A DNA stretch of 64,000 nt from Aliidongia dinghuensis (GTDB lineage: Bacteria; Pseudomonadota; Alphaproteobacteria; ATCC43930; CGMCC-115725): the NCBI RefSeq assembly GCF_014643535.1, contig NZ_BMJQ01000016.1, positions 62,001 through 126,000 on the forward strand, in the 5' to 3' direction. The notes under the pieces are model-generated. The model worked only from the letters and a program-made list of their open reading frames with translations, was not told the origin of the DNA and ran no database searches. Shown here one piece after another: positions 33,108-43,695 of this stretch. The translations under genes were made by a program, and so were the position numbers. Each line of letters opens with the position of its first letter. The stretch's first letter is position 1.

Positions 33108-36008
33108 ATGGTTGCAGACACGGGACGGCTGAGGAAGAATGGCTTCGCCTTCGGTCCGTTCCGGCTCTACCCGGTCGAACGCCTGCTCGAGAAGGATGGT
33201 GTCCCGGTTCATATCGGGGGACGCGCCCTCGATATTCTGATCTGTCTTGCCGAGCGTGCCGGCGATGTCGTGAGCAAGCGGGATCTCGTCGCAACGGTCT
33301 GGGCCGACGTTACGGTCGACGAAGGCAGCCTGCGCTTCCATGTCGGCGCCTTGCGCAAGGCGCTCGGCGACGGACAGGACGGCGCCCGCTTCATCACCAA
33401 TGTGCCAGGCCGCGGCTATTGCCTGGTGGCAGCCGTCTCGCGCGAGGGCGGCATGGTACCGGAGCGGCCGGTCGAGAGGCCGCCCGCGTCGCCGCAGTCA
33501 CCACCCGTGCAATCTCCACCGGCGCGCTCGCTGCCGCCGCGGCTCGGCCGGATCGTCGGCCGCGACGAGGCGACCCGGGAGATCGCCGACGCCCTGTCGG
33601 CGCACCGGTTCGTCACGATCGTCGGACCGGGCGGCATCGGCAAGACGACGGTCGCGGTTGCCGTCGCCCATCGCCTGGCCGAGGGTTTCGATGGCGAGGC
33701 CCATTTCATCGACCTGGGGCAGATCGGTGACCCGAAGCTCGTCGCGAGTGCCGTCGCCTCGGCGCTCGGCCTCGTGGTCAGCACCGCCGACCCGGTGCCG
33801 AGCATCCTCGCGTCATTCAAGGACAAGCGCCTCCTGCTGCTGTTCGACAGCTGCGAGCACGTGGTCGAAAGCGTGGCGCAGGTGACGGAAACCATCTTTG
33901 CCGCGGCGCCGCAGGTCCACATCCTGGCAACCAGCCGCGAGGCGCTCCGCGTCGAGGGCGAGCAGGTCTACCGGCTGGTGCCGCTCGACTGCCCGCCCCA
34001 TACCGCGGACCTGACCGCCGCGGAGGCGCTGCGCTTCCCCGCCGCCCAACTGTTCGTCGAGCGGATCGCCGCGACCATCGGCCCCTACGAACTGGCCGAC
34101 GGCGAGGCACCGGTCGTGGCCGAGATCTGCCTCAAGCTCGACGGCATCGCGCTCGCGATCGAGCTCGCCGCGGGCGGCGTCCAGGCCTACGGTCTCCAGG
34201 GCATCGCCGAACTGCTCAACCATCGCTTCGGCCTCCTGTGGCAGGGGCGGCGCACGGCGCGGCCGCGCCACCAGACCCTCGCCGCCATGCTCGACTGGAG
34301 CTACAACCTGCTGACCCCGGCGGAAGCGCTGGTGCTGTGTCGCCTGTCCGCCTTCGTGGGACCGTTCAGTCTCGAGGCGGCCCAAGCGGTCGCGGCCGGT
34401 TCCGGCATCGAATGGCTCCAGGTCATCGAGGCGCTGGCGAGCCTGGTCGCAAAATCGCTCGTCTCGACCGAGCGCGTCGGTCCCGCCATGCAATACCGAC
34501 TGCTCGACACGACGCGCGGCTATGCCTTCGGCAAGCTCAGCCAAAGCGGCGAATCCCTCGAGATCCGGCGCCGGCATGCCGTCTATTTCTCGGCGCTGCT
34601 GCAGGCGCTCGATGCCGAAACTGTGGCGTCGGGCGACCGGCGCGCGCCGCACCGCGACCAGCTCGGCAATATCCGGGCGGCACTCGAATGGAGCTTTTCG
34701 GACGAAGGCGACCCGCAAGTCGCGGTGCCGCTGGCCGCGACCGCCGCCCTGTTCTTCCTCGAGCTGTCGCTGCTGACCGAGTGCCATCGCTGGACCGCGC
34801 GCGCGCTCGCGGCTCTGGACGAGCGCTCGACCGGCACGCGGCTCGAAATGGCGCTCCAGTCGTCGCTCGGCGTCTCCCTGATGTTCACCTTGGGCAACCG
34901 GGACGAGGTCGGCGCCGCCTTCCGGCGCGGGCTCGAGCTTGCGGAGACGTTCGACGACCGGCATTGCCAGCTCCGGCTGCTGCGCAACTTCCACCTCTAT
35001 CTGACGCGGGCCGGTGACTTCCGTGGCTCGCTCGAGATCGGCCGGCGGAGCATCGAGGTCGCGCACGGCTTCGACAATGCCGACGATACGCTGATGGCTG
35101 AATGGATGCTGGGCGTCGCCCATCACCTGATCGGCAATCAGAGGGAGGCCGTCGCCTACTGCGAAAGCGCCATGACGCGCCCCGGCACCTTGCGGCGGAA
35201 CAATCTCGTCCATCTCGGCTACGACCACCGTATGATCGCCCTCGTGGCCTACGCCCGAGCGCTGTGGCTCCGCGGCAGCCCGGACCAGGCGATCCAGGTC
35301 GCGCGGCATACGCTCAAGGAGGCGGAGGCGCTCGACCATCCGGTCACGCTCTGCATCTCGATGATATGGGCCACCTTTGTCTTCCTGTGGTCGGGCGACT
35401 GGGACAGCGCGGAAGAGATCATCGAGCGGCTGCTGCACCATGCGACCGAGCAGTCGTTCGGCCCCTATCACGCGGTCGGCCTCGGCCTCAAGGGCGAGCT
35501 TGCGATCGAGCAGGGCGAGCCAGCCCGCGGCGTAGCGCTTCTACAGAATTGCCTCGAGGCGCTGCGGGCGGGTCGCCACCAGATCCTGATTACCGTGTTC
35601 GAAGCCAGCCAGGCCACTGGCCTCGCACAGCTCGGCCGGTGGAGCGAGGCGCGCGCCACGATCGACGGCGCGCTCGCCTGCGTCGGCCTGGACGGCGAGA
35701 CATTCGATCTGCCGGAGATATTGCGCGTGCGCGCCGGCATCCTGGTCGCGTCGCCGGATCCCGACCTCGCGGCTGCCGAGGAAGCGCTGGGGCAAGCGCT
35801 CGACCGGGCCCGCCGGCAAGCAGCACTCGGTTGGGCCTTGCGCAGTGCCACGGCATTGGCGGCGCTTCGGCGCCAACAGGGCCGCCGGGAGGAGGCACTG
35901 GCCCTGCTGGCCCCGATTGTTGCCGAGTTCGCGCCGGAGGCTAGATCCGCGGACCTCACACGCGCCCGCGCGCTGCTCCAGGAGCTGGAAGAGCCAGACG
36001 CCCGTTAG
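33108..36008 (+). CDS. STAND-type transcriptional regulator (winged helix, NTPase, TPR)
   Basis: The 966-residue protein starts with an OmpR/CadC-type winged helix (residues ~12-108: FGPFRLYPVERLLEKDG, ALDILICLAERAGDVVSKRDL, NVPGRGYCLVA). A Pro-rich linker and a signal-transduction ATPase follow, with P-loop GPGGIGKTT at 173-181, Walker B LLLLFDSCEHV and the downstream ILATSREALRVEGE. The C-terminal ~450 residues are helical TPR-like repeats, normally the ligand- or partner-sensing part. Such regulators oligomerise on ATP and inducer binding. The gene stands 146 bases upstream of the double SnoaL gene, which may be a target. Confidence 0.9.
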   Translation: MVADTGRLRKNGFAFGPFRLYPVERLLEKDGVPVHIGGRALDILICLAERAGDVVSKRDLVATVWADVTVDEGSLRFHVGALRKALGDGQDGARFITNVPGRGYCLVAAVSREGGMVPERPVERPPASPQSPPVQSPPARSLPPRLGRIVGRDEATREIADALSAHRFVTIVGPGGIGKTTVAVAVAHRLAEGFDGEAHFIDLGQIGDPKLVASAVASALGLVVSTADPVPSILASFKDKRLLLLFDSCEHVVESVAQVTETIFAAAPQVHILATSREALRVEGEQVYRLVPLDCPPHTADLTAAEALRFPAAQLFVERIAATIGPYELADGEAPVVAEICLKLDGIALAIELAAGGVQAYGLQGIAELLNHRFGLLWQGRRTARPRHQTLAAMLDWSYNLLTPAEALVLCRLSAFVGPFSLEAAQAVAAGSGIEWLQVIEALASLVAKSLVSTERVGPAMQYRLLDTTRGYAFGKLSQSGESLEIRRRHAVYFSALLQALDAETVASGDRRAPHRDQLGNIRAALEWSFSDEGDPQVAVPLAATAALFFLELSLLTECHRWTARALAALDERSTGTRLEMALQSSLGVSLMFTLGNRDEVGAAFRRGLELAETFDDRHCQLRLLRNFHLYLTRAGDFRGSLEIGRRSIEVAHGFDNADDTLMAEWMLGVAHHLIGNQREAVAYCESAMTRPGTLRRNNLVHLGYDHRMIALVAYARALWLRGSPDQAIQVARHTLKEAEALDHPVTLCISMIWATFVFLWSGDWDSAEEIIERLLHHATEQSFGPYHAVGLGLKGELAIEQGEPARGVALLQNCLEALRAGRHQILITVFEASQATGLAQLGRWSEARATIDGALACVGLDGETFDLPEILRVRAGILVASPDPDLAAAEEALGQALDRARRQAALGWALRSATALAALRRQQGRREEALALLAPIVAEFAPEARSADLTRARALLQELEEPDAR

Positions 36009-36154
36009 TCGCCGAATTTCATTCGGTCCCAACAGGCTAACACAGCGCCTCACACCTTCTTGCAACCTCTAACGAGCCATTTCCCGCCCCTCAGCGCATG
36101 GTGTCCTCGAGATCTCTCGCGCTTCGGCGCGAACAGCGCTGCAGGACAAGGTGC

Positions 36155-36844
36155 ATGGCGTTCCACAATCTCCCCCCGGCGATCGCTGCTTTCCTCGCGG
36201 CGGTGACGGAGCGTGATGGCGCTGCCCTGACAGCGGTCTTCACCGCCGACGCGGGGCTGGTCGATCTAGGCCAAGCCCATCGGCGGGAGGAGATCGGCGG
36301 CTGGATCGTGCGCATGATGCAGGCCGATCTCCGGCTGCATCCGATCAATATCGCGCGCCGCGAGAGACGGTTTGTGCTGAGCTGCATGGTCGACCGATCG
36401 GTCGGCGACGGCCCGGCCCGATGCCAGCTCGACTGGCATTTCGTGCTGGCGGGGGCGCGAATCGCCAGGCTCGAGATCGTCGACGAGCCCAGGCCTCATC
36501 TGCCGCCGCCGATCGACGCGTTTGTCCGGGCGGTAAACGACTTCGACCTCGAGGGGCTGTTGGCGCTGTTCGCTGAGGATGCGGTCGTCAACGACCAGCT
36601 CCATGATCATTGGGGCAAAGCCGCCATTCGCGACTGGGCTCGTGAAGACATCATCGGTGACAAGTTCACAATGTATGTCGTGAAGGCGGTGAAGCATTAC
36701 GAGAACTACATCATCACCGCCAACGTCGACAGCGAGTACGACAAGAAAGGCCTGCCAGAACCCCTGGTCCTATCTTTCTATTTCTCGGCGTCGGGCGAAA
36801 AGATCGTGCAGTTGATTATCTTGAACAATCAACTTCTCGAATAA
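36155..36844 (+). CDS. Protein with two tandem SnoaL-like (NTF2-fold) domains
   Basis: The 229-residue cytoplasmic protein consists of two NTF2-like domains. The first (~5-115) has AIAAFLAAVTERDGAALTAVFTADAGLVDLGQAHRREEIGGWI; the second (~120-228) has IDAFVRAVNDFDLEGLLALFAEDAVVNDQLHDHWGKAAIRDWA. The repeated arrangement implies internal duplication; most relatives carry a single domain and dimerise, so this could be a single-chain pseudodimer. The start at 36155 is preceded by GGACAAGG; a GTG start at 36098 is less likely. No reaction can be assigned. Confidence 0.82.
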   Translation: MAFHNLPPAIAAFLAAVTERDGAALTAVFTADAGLVDLGQAHRREEIGGWIVRMMQADLRLHPINIARRERRFVLSCMVDRSVGDGPARCQLDWHFVLAGARIARLEIVDEPRPHLPPPIDAFVRAVNDFDLEGLLALFAEDAVVNDQLHDHWGKAAIRDWAREDIIGDKFTMYVVKAVKHYENYIITANVDSEYDKKGLPEPLVLSFYFSASGEKIVQLIILNNQLLE

Positions 36845-36967
36845 CGAGCAGCAAGACGGATCAATTTCTCTTCGACGCTGCCGGGTGACTCTGCAGCGAA
36901 CGGCTTCGATCGTCCTGATGTCGGGGATGCACCCGTTGTGTTGCGCCCCCACGCGGAGGTTTGCGAC

Positions 36968-37762
36968 ATGCGCGAGCTGGAAATCCCGGCGGAGATAGAC
37001 GCCGATCACCGCGGGCGACGACAGCCCGAGCCGCACCATGGGCACCAGGCGATCGTGGCGAATGCCATCGCTCAGATGTTGCGCGAAGGCATGGCGGCGA
37101 TCGACCTGCCGCTCTCGACCCTCCATCAGGCGGAGGGCCACGCGGTCGGCCGGATCCTTGGGCTGAAGGAGGATCCCAGCCTGCGGCCCGCCGATCAATG
37201 GCCCGTCGATCAATGGCCCGCCGACGCCGCGGCGACGCTCCGCTGTTTCGTCGACGGCCGGCCCGTCGTGTTCGCCGCCGTGGGCGAAGTGAAGACGCAT
37301 GGCGACCGGGCGGTGCTGACCATGACCCTGTTGCAGACACCAGCGAGCAAACGAGCCAGGAAAGCGGGCCGCGCGCCCGCGGGCCTCCAGAAATGGCGGC
37401 TCAGGCGGGTCTCCCAGTTCATCGAGGACCGGCTCGCGGACCCGATCACGCTTGGCGAGCTGGCCACGGTCGCGGGCCTGTCGCCGACCTATTTCGGCGC
37501 GCAGTTCCGCGCCGCGACCGGGCTGCGCCCACATGAGTACGTGCTGCGCAAACGCATCCAGCGCGCTCAGCAGCTGTTGCTCGAGACCAACGATCCGGTC
37601 ATCGAGATCGCCCTCTCCGTGGGCTTCCAGACCCAGGCGCATTTCACGCGGGTCTTCAGTCGCTTCGTCAGCGACACGCCCTTCCAGTGGCGCCAGCGCC
37701 GGCTGATCGAGGCGCAGCAGGACCCGGATCTTATGGCGCTCGAGCGCCGTCAACGTCGCTGA
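36968..37762 (+). CDS. AraC-family transcriptional regulator
   Basis: The 264-residue protein has a C-terminal AraC double helix-turn-helix: LADPITLGELATVAGLSPTYFGAQFRAATGLRPHEYVLRKRI and LLLETNDPVIEIALSVGFQTQAHFTRVFSRFVSDTPFQWR. The N-terminal ~150 residues do not show a recognisable cupin domain and contain a short duplicated block (DQWPVDQWPAD) arising from a 15-bp DNA repeat. GGAGG lies eight bases before the ATG at 36968. Target genes are not evident. Confidence 0.9.
   Translation: MRELEIPAEIDADHRGRRQPEPHHGHQAIVANAIAQMLREGMAAIDLPLSTLHQAEGHAVGRILGLKEDPSLRPADQWPVDQWPADAAATLRCFVDGRPVVFAAVGEVKTHGDRAVLTMTLLQTPASKRARKAGRAPAGLQKWRLRRVSQFIEDRLADPITLGELATVAGLSPTYFGAQFRAATGLRPHEYVLRKRIQRAQQLLLETNDPVIEIALSVGFQTQAHFTRVFSRFVSDTPFQWRQRRLIEAQQDPDLMALERRQRR
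37185..37224 (+). repeat. 15-bp tandem repeat inside the AraC gene
   Basis: GGCCCG(C/T)CGATCAAT is repeated about 2.7 times in frame, giving the duplicated DQWPxDQWP peptide. The period of 15 keeps the frame, so copy-number change would add or remove five residues. Confidence 0.8.
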
Positions 37763-37817
37763 GCCGGAGCGGCGGCTCCTGGCCGCTCTTGCAAGCAGGC
37801 CAGCCCCTCGCCGATCG

Positions 37818-38096
37818 TCAGCGCTTGGCCGTAGCCTCGTAAGCGGCGGCGGCTGCCGCAGAGCTCGTGGAAATCGTCGTCGTCGCATTCGCGACCGTCG
37901 CAGCCGACGACGAGGTCTGCGTCGCAGGCGTCGCCACGGCCGAGACCGGCTTGCGCGGGGCGTCGTGGTCCGGATCGCCGATCGCCGCGTCCTTGTCGAT
38001 GCCGGTGCGGAGATATTGCGCGCGGGCGGCCTGCAGCGCGGCGTTGCCGGTCAGGGGCGCCGTCGGCGCCGCGGAGCTAACGCTGGAAATGGACAT
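37818..38096 (-). CDS. Small Ala/Ser/Thr-rich hypothetical protein
   Basis: The 92-residue protein has a Ser/Ala-rich N-terminus, a short charged middle part (LRTGIDKDAAIGDPDHDAP) and a Ser/Thr/Ala-rich tail, so it is probably largely disordered. GAGGG lies eight bases before the ATG. There is no signal peptide. The composition recalls small flagellar or secreted regulatory proteins but no family is recognised. The gap to the ABC transporter operon (38097-38253) shows nothing clear. Confidence 0.55.
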   Translation of the reverse strand: MSISSVSSAAPTAPLTGNAALQAARAQYLRTGIDKDAAIGDPDHDAPRKPVSAVATPATQTSSSAATVANATTTISTSSAAAAAAYEATAKR

Positions 38097-38253
38097 GGTT
38101 CAACCCTCAAGTGCCTCATTTGAACGAAGCCGGTCGAGCGTGCTTTGCGCTCTCCAGCATCAAACGGCATCCGGGTCAAGCCAGCAAGCCCCGCAACCCG
38201 ACATTGGGAAGAATCAATCTGCCGGCATTTTACCGAAACGATGGCAGCTTGGA

Positions 38254-39336
<1,083 letters not shown>

Positions 39337-39350
39337 TGCAGTCCTTCCGT

Positions 39351-40190
39351 TTAGAGCTGGCCTTCCGTTTGGTGCGGGCCTTCCGTGCCGAGCCGGCGGC
39401 GCACCATCCCTTCCGCCAAGAGCGCCAGGAACGCGAAGGCGAAGCACAGCGAGGCGATGGCGGCGATCGTGGGATCGACGTCGCCGCGCACGTTCGACCA
39501 CATCTGCACCGCGACCGGCCGGATCCGCGCGGTGCTGACGAACAGCGAGACGATCAGCTCGTCGAACGAGGCGACCGCGGCGAACAGCAGGCCCGAGAGG
39601 ATCGACGGCAGCAGCAGCGGCAGCGTGATGCGCCAGAACGCGATCCCTGGCGGCGCGCCCAGGGTCGAGGCCGCATCCTCGAGCCGCGGGTCCATGGTCT
39701 TCAAGCCCGAACTCACTGTGGCCACGACATAGGGCAAGGTGATGACGACATGGCCAATGACGAGCCCGGTCAGCGTGCCGTTGAGCCCGAGGCCGCGATA
39801 GACGCCGAACAGCGCCGCCGCCGTGATGATCGCCGGCACGATGATCGGCAGCATGAGCATCGCGCCGATGATGGACGCGCCTGGAATGCGGCCGCGCACG
39901 AGCGCCAGCGCCGCGGCGGTGCCGAAGAGCGTCGCGAGCGTCGCCGACGGCACCAGGATCTCGAGACTGACGGTCAGCGAGTCCGTCCAAGCCGGGTCGT
40001 TGAACAGGTTGCCGTACCAGCGCAGCGACAGGCCCGGCGGCGGGAACTGCAGGAAGGCGGCGGCGCTGAACGAGATGATGACGACAATCGCAAGCGGCGC
40101 GATCAGATAGAGCGCCACCACGACGCAGATGCCGGCGCGTAGGCGACGCCAGAGGTCCATGCCGTCGCCTCTCATCGCCACGCCCCTCAT
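39351..40190 (-). CDS. ABC transporter permease (PotC-like)
   Basis: The 279-residue membrane protein has about six helices and the EAA-type loop DAASTLGAPPGIAFWRITLPLLLPSILSG that contacts the ATPase. The start at 40190 overlaps the stop of the preceding permease gene (ATGA), so it is chosen over ATGs at 40175 and 40160. It forms the second inner-membrane subunit of the importer encoded by 38254-42179. Confidence 0.93.
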   Translation of the reverse strand: MRGVAMRGDGMDLWRRLRAGICVVVALYLIAPLAIVVIISFSAAAFLQFPPPGLSLRWYGNLFNDPAWTDSLTVSLEILVPSATLATLFGTAAALALVRGRIPGASIIGAMLMLPIIVPAIITAAALFGVYRGLGLNGTLTGLVIGHVVITLPYVVATVSSGLKTMDPRLEDAASTLGAPPGIAFWRITLPLLLPSILSGLLFAAVASFDELIVSLFVSTARIRPVAVQMWSNVRGDVDPTIAAIASLCFAFAFLALLAEGMVRRRLGTEGPHQTEGQL

Positions 40191-41113
40191 CGCCACGCCG
40201 CCTTGCGGCCGATCGCGAGATGCAACAGCAGGAACAGGATCCCCGAGATCGCCAGCAGCAGCAGCGAGAGCGCGCCTGCGACGCCCCAATTGCCGAACTG
40301 GGCGATCTGGTCCTGGATCATCTGGGCGACCATGGTCTGGCGCGGCCCGCCCAGCATGGCGGGCGTCACGAAATAGCCGAGCGTGCTGATGAACACGAGC
40401 GTGGCGCCCGTCAGCAGGCCCGGCAGCGTCAGCGGCAGATAGACCCGCAGGAAGGCGCGCGCGGGCCGGGCGCCGAGCGTGAGGGCCGCCTGCATGTAGG
40501 CGGGATCGATCCGCGCCATGGCGGCATGCAGCGGGAAGATCACGAACGGCAGCAGCACCTGGATGGCGCCGGCCAGCACGCCTGGCAGATTGTAGAGCAT
40601 CGGCAGCGGCGCGCTCGCAAGCCCCAAGCCCATGAGCAGCGCGTTCACCGGCCCGTTCCGCTGTAAGAGGATCACGGTCGCGAAGGTGCGGACCAAGAGG
40701 CTCGTCCAGAACGGCAGCAGCACGATGAAGGTGAGCCAGCGCCGGAGCCGCGCCGATCCCGTCGCCATGGCATGGGCGATCGGAAAGCCCAGGACGAGGC
40801 AGACCGGCGTCACGAGCGCGCTGATCGCGACGGTATTCCACAGCACCTGCAGGTAGCCCGGGCGCTGCCACAGCAGCTCGAAATTCTGCAGGCCCGGTTG
40901 CGGCTGGGTGAAGGCGCGCGCGAGCAACCAGCCGACCGGCCCGACGAAGGCAAGCAATAGGAGCAGCAGCGCCGGCAGCACGAGCCAGCCGCGCGCGAGC
41001 CGCAACGAGACCACCCGCCGGTCCGGACGGGCCGGCGCGCGCGTCGCTTCCACGGCGTCGACGTTGCTCATGGCCGGGCTGCTCATGGCCGGCAGGCGCT
41101 CCGGCTCAGGCAA
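40187..41113 (-). CDS. ABC transporter permease (PotB-like)
   Basis: The 308-residue product has a cytoplasmic N-terminal ~40 residues, about six transmembrane helices and the EAA loop QAALTLGARPARAFLRVYLPLTLPGLLTG. It overlaps the binding-protein gene by 8 bases and the second permease gene by 4. ATGs at residues 10 and 15 could also be starts. It pairs with the PotC-like subunit. Confidence 0.93.
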   Translation of the reverse strand: MPEPERLPAMSSPAMSNVDAVEATRAPARPDRRVVSLRLARGWLVLPALLLLLLAFVGPVGWLLARAFTQPQPGLQNFELLWQRPGYLQVLWNTVAISALVTPVCLVLGFPIAHAMATGSARLRRWLTFIVLLPFWTSLLVRTFATVILLQRNGPVNALLMGLGLASAPLPMLYNLPGVLAGAIQVLLPFVIFPLHAAMARIDPAYMQAALTLGARPARAFLRVYLPLTLPGLLTGATLVFISTLGYFVTPAMLGGPRQTMVAQMIQDQIAQFGNWGVAGALSLLLLAISGILFLLLHLAIGRKAAWR

Positions 41114-42179
41114 GCTTCCAGGCGGTCCACCGCTCCTGCAGCTTCTTCAGGTTGTCGCGCCAATATTCGGCATTGATGAGGAAGCCGCGCTTGACGTTGT
41201 CCGGCGCGGTCGGCAGCCACGGCGCGATCGCCGGGTCGATCTTGGCGAAGGCCGCCGGATTGGTCGGGGCATAAGCGATCATGTTCGCGAGCTTCGCCTG
41301 ATTTTCCGGCTGTGTCATCCCGTCGATGAGGCGCATCGCCGCCTCGCGGTTCTTCGAGCCGTGCGGGACCACCAGATAGTCGATCGACTGGATATTCTGC
41401 TCCCACGATACGGCGATGGGCGCCCCCTTCTTCGCCGCATCATAGGCCCGGCCGTTCAGGATCAGGCCCAACGTCACTTCGCCGTCGACGAAGAGCTGTT
41501 GCGACTGGGACTCGGAGCTCCAGAACACCGTCTCGGCCTTGATTGTGTCGAGCTTCTTCAAGGCGCGCTCGACGTCGAGCGGATAGAGGTTGGCCGGTGC
41601 CACGCCGTCGGCAAGGAGGGCGGCCTCGAGCGTCGCCACCACATTGTCGCCGAACGTGCGCTTGCCGGGAAAGCGCTTCAGGTCGAACACATCGGCCCAG
41701 GTGCGCGGCACGTTGGCGCCGGTGAACGCCTTGGTGCTGTATCCCAGATTGTAGGACCAGACGATGCAGCCGATGCCGTAGTCGTTGACGAAGCGCGGGT
41801 CGAGCCGGCTCGTGTCAACGAGGCTCTTGTCGATCTTCTCGAACAGCTGGTCGCCGATGCCGGAATAGAGGAAATCGATCGTGATGTCGGCCACGTCCCA
41901 GTCGGGCGCGCCGCTCTCGATCATGGCGCGGAACTTGGCCGTGTTCATCGGCCCGTCCTGCACGACGCGCGCGCCAGTCGCCTGGGCGAACGGATCGCAG
42001 TAGCTGGCCTTCTCGGCGTCCTGATAGGCCCCACCCCAGCTCGCGAAGACGACGGTCTTGCCCTTGAGGTCGGGGGCCGCAAACGCCCGGCCACCGGCCA
42101 GCATCAGCGTGCCCGCAAGCCCGAGCGAACCCTTGAGAACCGTGCGGCGGGTCGGCCGCCCCGTGGAAATCGCTACCAT
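41106..42179 (-). CDS. ABC transporter substrate-binding protein (PotD-like, Tat signal)
   Basis: The 357-residue periplasmic protein has a twin-arginine-type signal (RPTRRTVLKG, then a hydrophobic segment ending AFA-AP) and the extracellular solute-binding fold: TVVFASWGGAYQDAEKASY, PDWDVADI, VVPHGSKNREAAMRLIDGM. Members of this group bind polyamines, opines or related cationic small molecules. The start at 42179 gives the complete signal. It heads the transporter operon downstream of the LLM monooxygenase gene, suggesting import of the monooxygenase's substrate. Confidence 0.93.
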   Translation of the reverse strand: MVAISTGRPTRRTVLKGSLGLAGTLMLAGGRAFAAPDLKGKTVVFASWGGAYQDAEKASYCDPFAQATGARVVQDGPMNTAKFRAMIESGAPDWDVADITIDFLYSGIGDQLFEKIDKSLVDTSRLDPRFVNDYGIGCIVWSYNLGYSTKAFTGANVPRTWADVFDLKRFPGKRTFGDNVVATLEAALLADGVAPANLYPLDVERALKKLDTIKAETVFWSSESQSQQLFVDGEVTLGLILNGRAYDAAKKGAPIAVSWEQNIQSIDYLVVPHGSKNREAAMRLIDGMTQPENQAKLANMIAYAPTNPAAFAKIDPAIAPWLPTAPDNVKRGFLINAEYWRDNLKKLQERWTAWKLA

Positions 42180-42235
42180 GTCACCCTCACTGCGCCCAAG
42201 AGGTTGCAACACCAAGATGTCCCGATCGCCGGCTG

Positions 42236-43558
42236 TCAGTTCCGCAGGTTCTCGCGGAGCGTGGCCCCGGCGTATTCGCGGCGGAACAGGCCGCGCCGCT
42301 GCAGCTCCGGCACCACGCCGCGGCAGAACTGCTCGAACATGCCGGGAAACATGGTCGGCGCCAGCACGAAGCCGTCGCACACGCCGGCCTCGAACATGTC
42401 CTCGAGCCGATCGGCGATCATCGCTGGCGTGCCCACGAGCTCGCGGCCGCGGTTGCGCTTCTCCGCCGCCTGGACGAGCGTCAGCCCATCGGCGCTCATG
42501 GTCTGGCGCAGCACCTGCTCCGTGCCCTTCATGCCCTGGTTGCCCTGCAGCTCTGCGAGCGAGGCCCCCGACTTGAGCTTGGTCAGGTCCGCGCCCAAGC
42601 CGCTCGACGAGGCGGCGACGTTGAGCTCCGGATCGATCAGGCTATTGAGATAATCGGCGCGCTCGAGCGCAATTGATTCCGTCTCGCCCAGCACGACCGA
42701 GACGGCCGGCAGGATGGCGCATTCCGTGGGCGCGCGCCCGAGCGTGCCCATGCGCCCCTTCACGTCCTCGTAGAAATCGCGCATCTCGTCGCGGCCACGC
42801 TGAACGGTGAAGATGACCTCGGCCCAGCGCGCCGCGAAATCGCGTCCCCGGTCGGAGGCGCCGGCCTGCATGATGACCGGACGACCCTGCGGGCTGCGCG
42901 GGATCGAGAGCGGCCCGCGCGTCTTGACCCAGCGGCCGGCATAGTTCGCGTAATGCACCTTGGCGGGATCGGCCAGCACGCCCGACGCCTTGTCGAGCAC
43001 GAAGGCGTCCTCGTCCCAGCTGTTCCAGAGTGCCATGCAGGCCTCGAGCACTTCGTCCGCCCGGTCGTAGCGCTGCTCGCGCGGCGGCAGCTCGTCCATC
43101 CCGGCATTCTGCGCCTCGAGATCGGTTGCGGACGTGACCACGTTCCAGGCGACACGGCCGCCGCTCATGGCGTCGAGCGAGCCCAGCCAGCGGGCGAGAT
43201 GATAGGGCGTGTGGAAGCTGGTCGAGAGCGTGGCCCCCAACCCCAGATGCGTCGTCGCCGCGGCCATGACCGGCAGCACGACCGTGGGATCAAGGAAGCT
43301 GATCTGCCCGCCGCGCCGGACATAGGCGTCGTAACTGCCGCCATGGATGTCGTAGAGCCCGAACAGGTCGGCGAAGAAGCAGCCGTCGAAGCGGGCTTCT
43401 TCCAGCACCCGGGCGATATGCTGGTACCGGCTCGGCTGCAGGATGTCGTCGAGCGTCGCTTCCGGATGGCGCCAGCCGCCGACATGCAGCGCCGTCGGCC
43501 CCGTCTTGAGATAGGCCACCAGGTGCATCTGCCGCTGTGCCGTTTGCCCTTGTGCCAT
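42236..43558 (-). CDS. LLM-class flavin-dependent monooxygenase (NtaA/SnaA/DszA family)
   Basis: The 440-residue enzyme has the family opening MHLVAYLKTGPTALHVGGWRHP, ARFDGCFFADLFGLYD, the flavin-site segment HLARWLGSLDAMSGGRVAWNVVTS, and GRPVIMQAGASDRGRDFAARWAEVIF. These enzymes use reduced FMN from a separate reductase to oxidise substrates such as nitrilotriacetate, EDTA, pristinamycin or dibenzothiophene sulfone. A matching flavin reductase gene lies at 45590, beyond the PucR regulator. It is transcribed with the ABC importer, so the pair probably takes up and oxidatively cleaves one compound. Confidence 0.93.
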   Translation of the reverse strand: MAQGQTAQRQMHLVAYLKTGPTALHVGGWRHPEATLDDILQPSRYQHIARVLEEARFDGCFFADLFGLYDIHGGSYDAYVRRGGQISFLDPTVVLPVMAAATTHLGLGATLSTSFHTPYHLARWLGSLDAMSGGRVAWNVVTSATDLEAQNAGMDELPPREQRYDRADEVLEACMALWNSWDEDAFVLDKASGVLADPAKVHYANYAGRWVKTRGPLSIPRSPQGRPVIMQAGASDRGRDFAARWAEVIFTVQRGRDEMRDFYEDVKGRMGTLGRAPTECAILPAVSVVLGETESIALERADYLNSLIDPELNVAASSSGLGADLTKLKSGASLAELQGNQGMKGTEQVLRQTMSADGLTLVQAAEKRNRGRELVGTPAMIADRLEDMFEAGVCDGFVLAPTMFPGMFEQFCRGVVPELQRRGLFRREYAGATLRENLRN

Positions 43559-43640
43559 GTGCCCTCCGAAGGCCCGCCCTGCGATATCAGCGAGTATTTC
43601 GCGCACATCCGGCCACCACATCCTCCGATTCAGAGGAAGA

Positions 43641-43659
43641 CTCGGATCAAATCTCCGAG
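43641..43659. promoter_or_regulatory. Inverted repeat between the monooxygenase and PucR genes
   Basis: CTCGGA-N7-TCCGAG lies in the divergent gap between the LLM monooxygenase (start 43558) and the PucR-type regulator (start 43696). It is a candidate operator for that regulator. Confidence 0.35.
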
Positions 43660-43695
43660 GTTTACTGGGAGGAACGATGCGGTAGGAGAGTGGTC

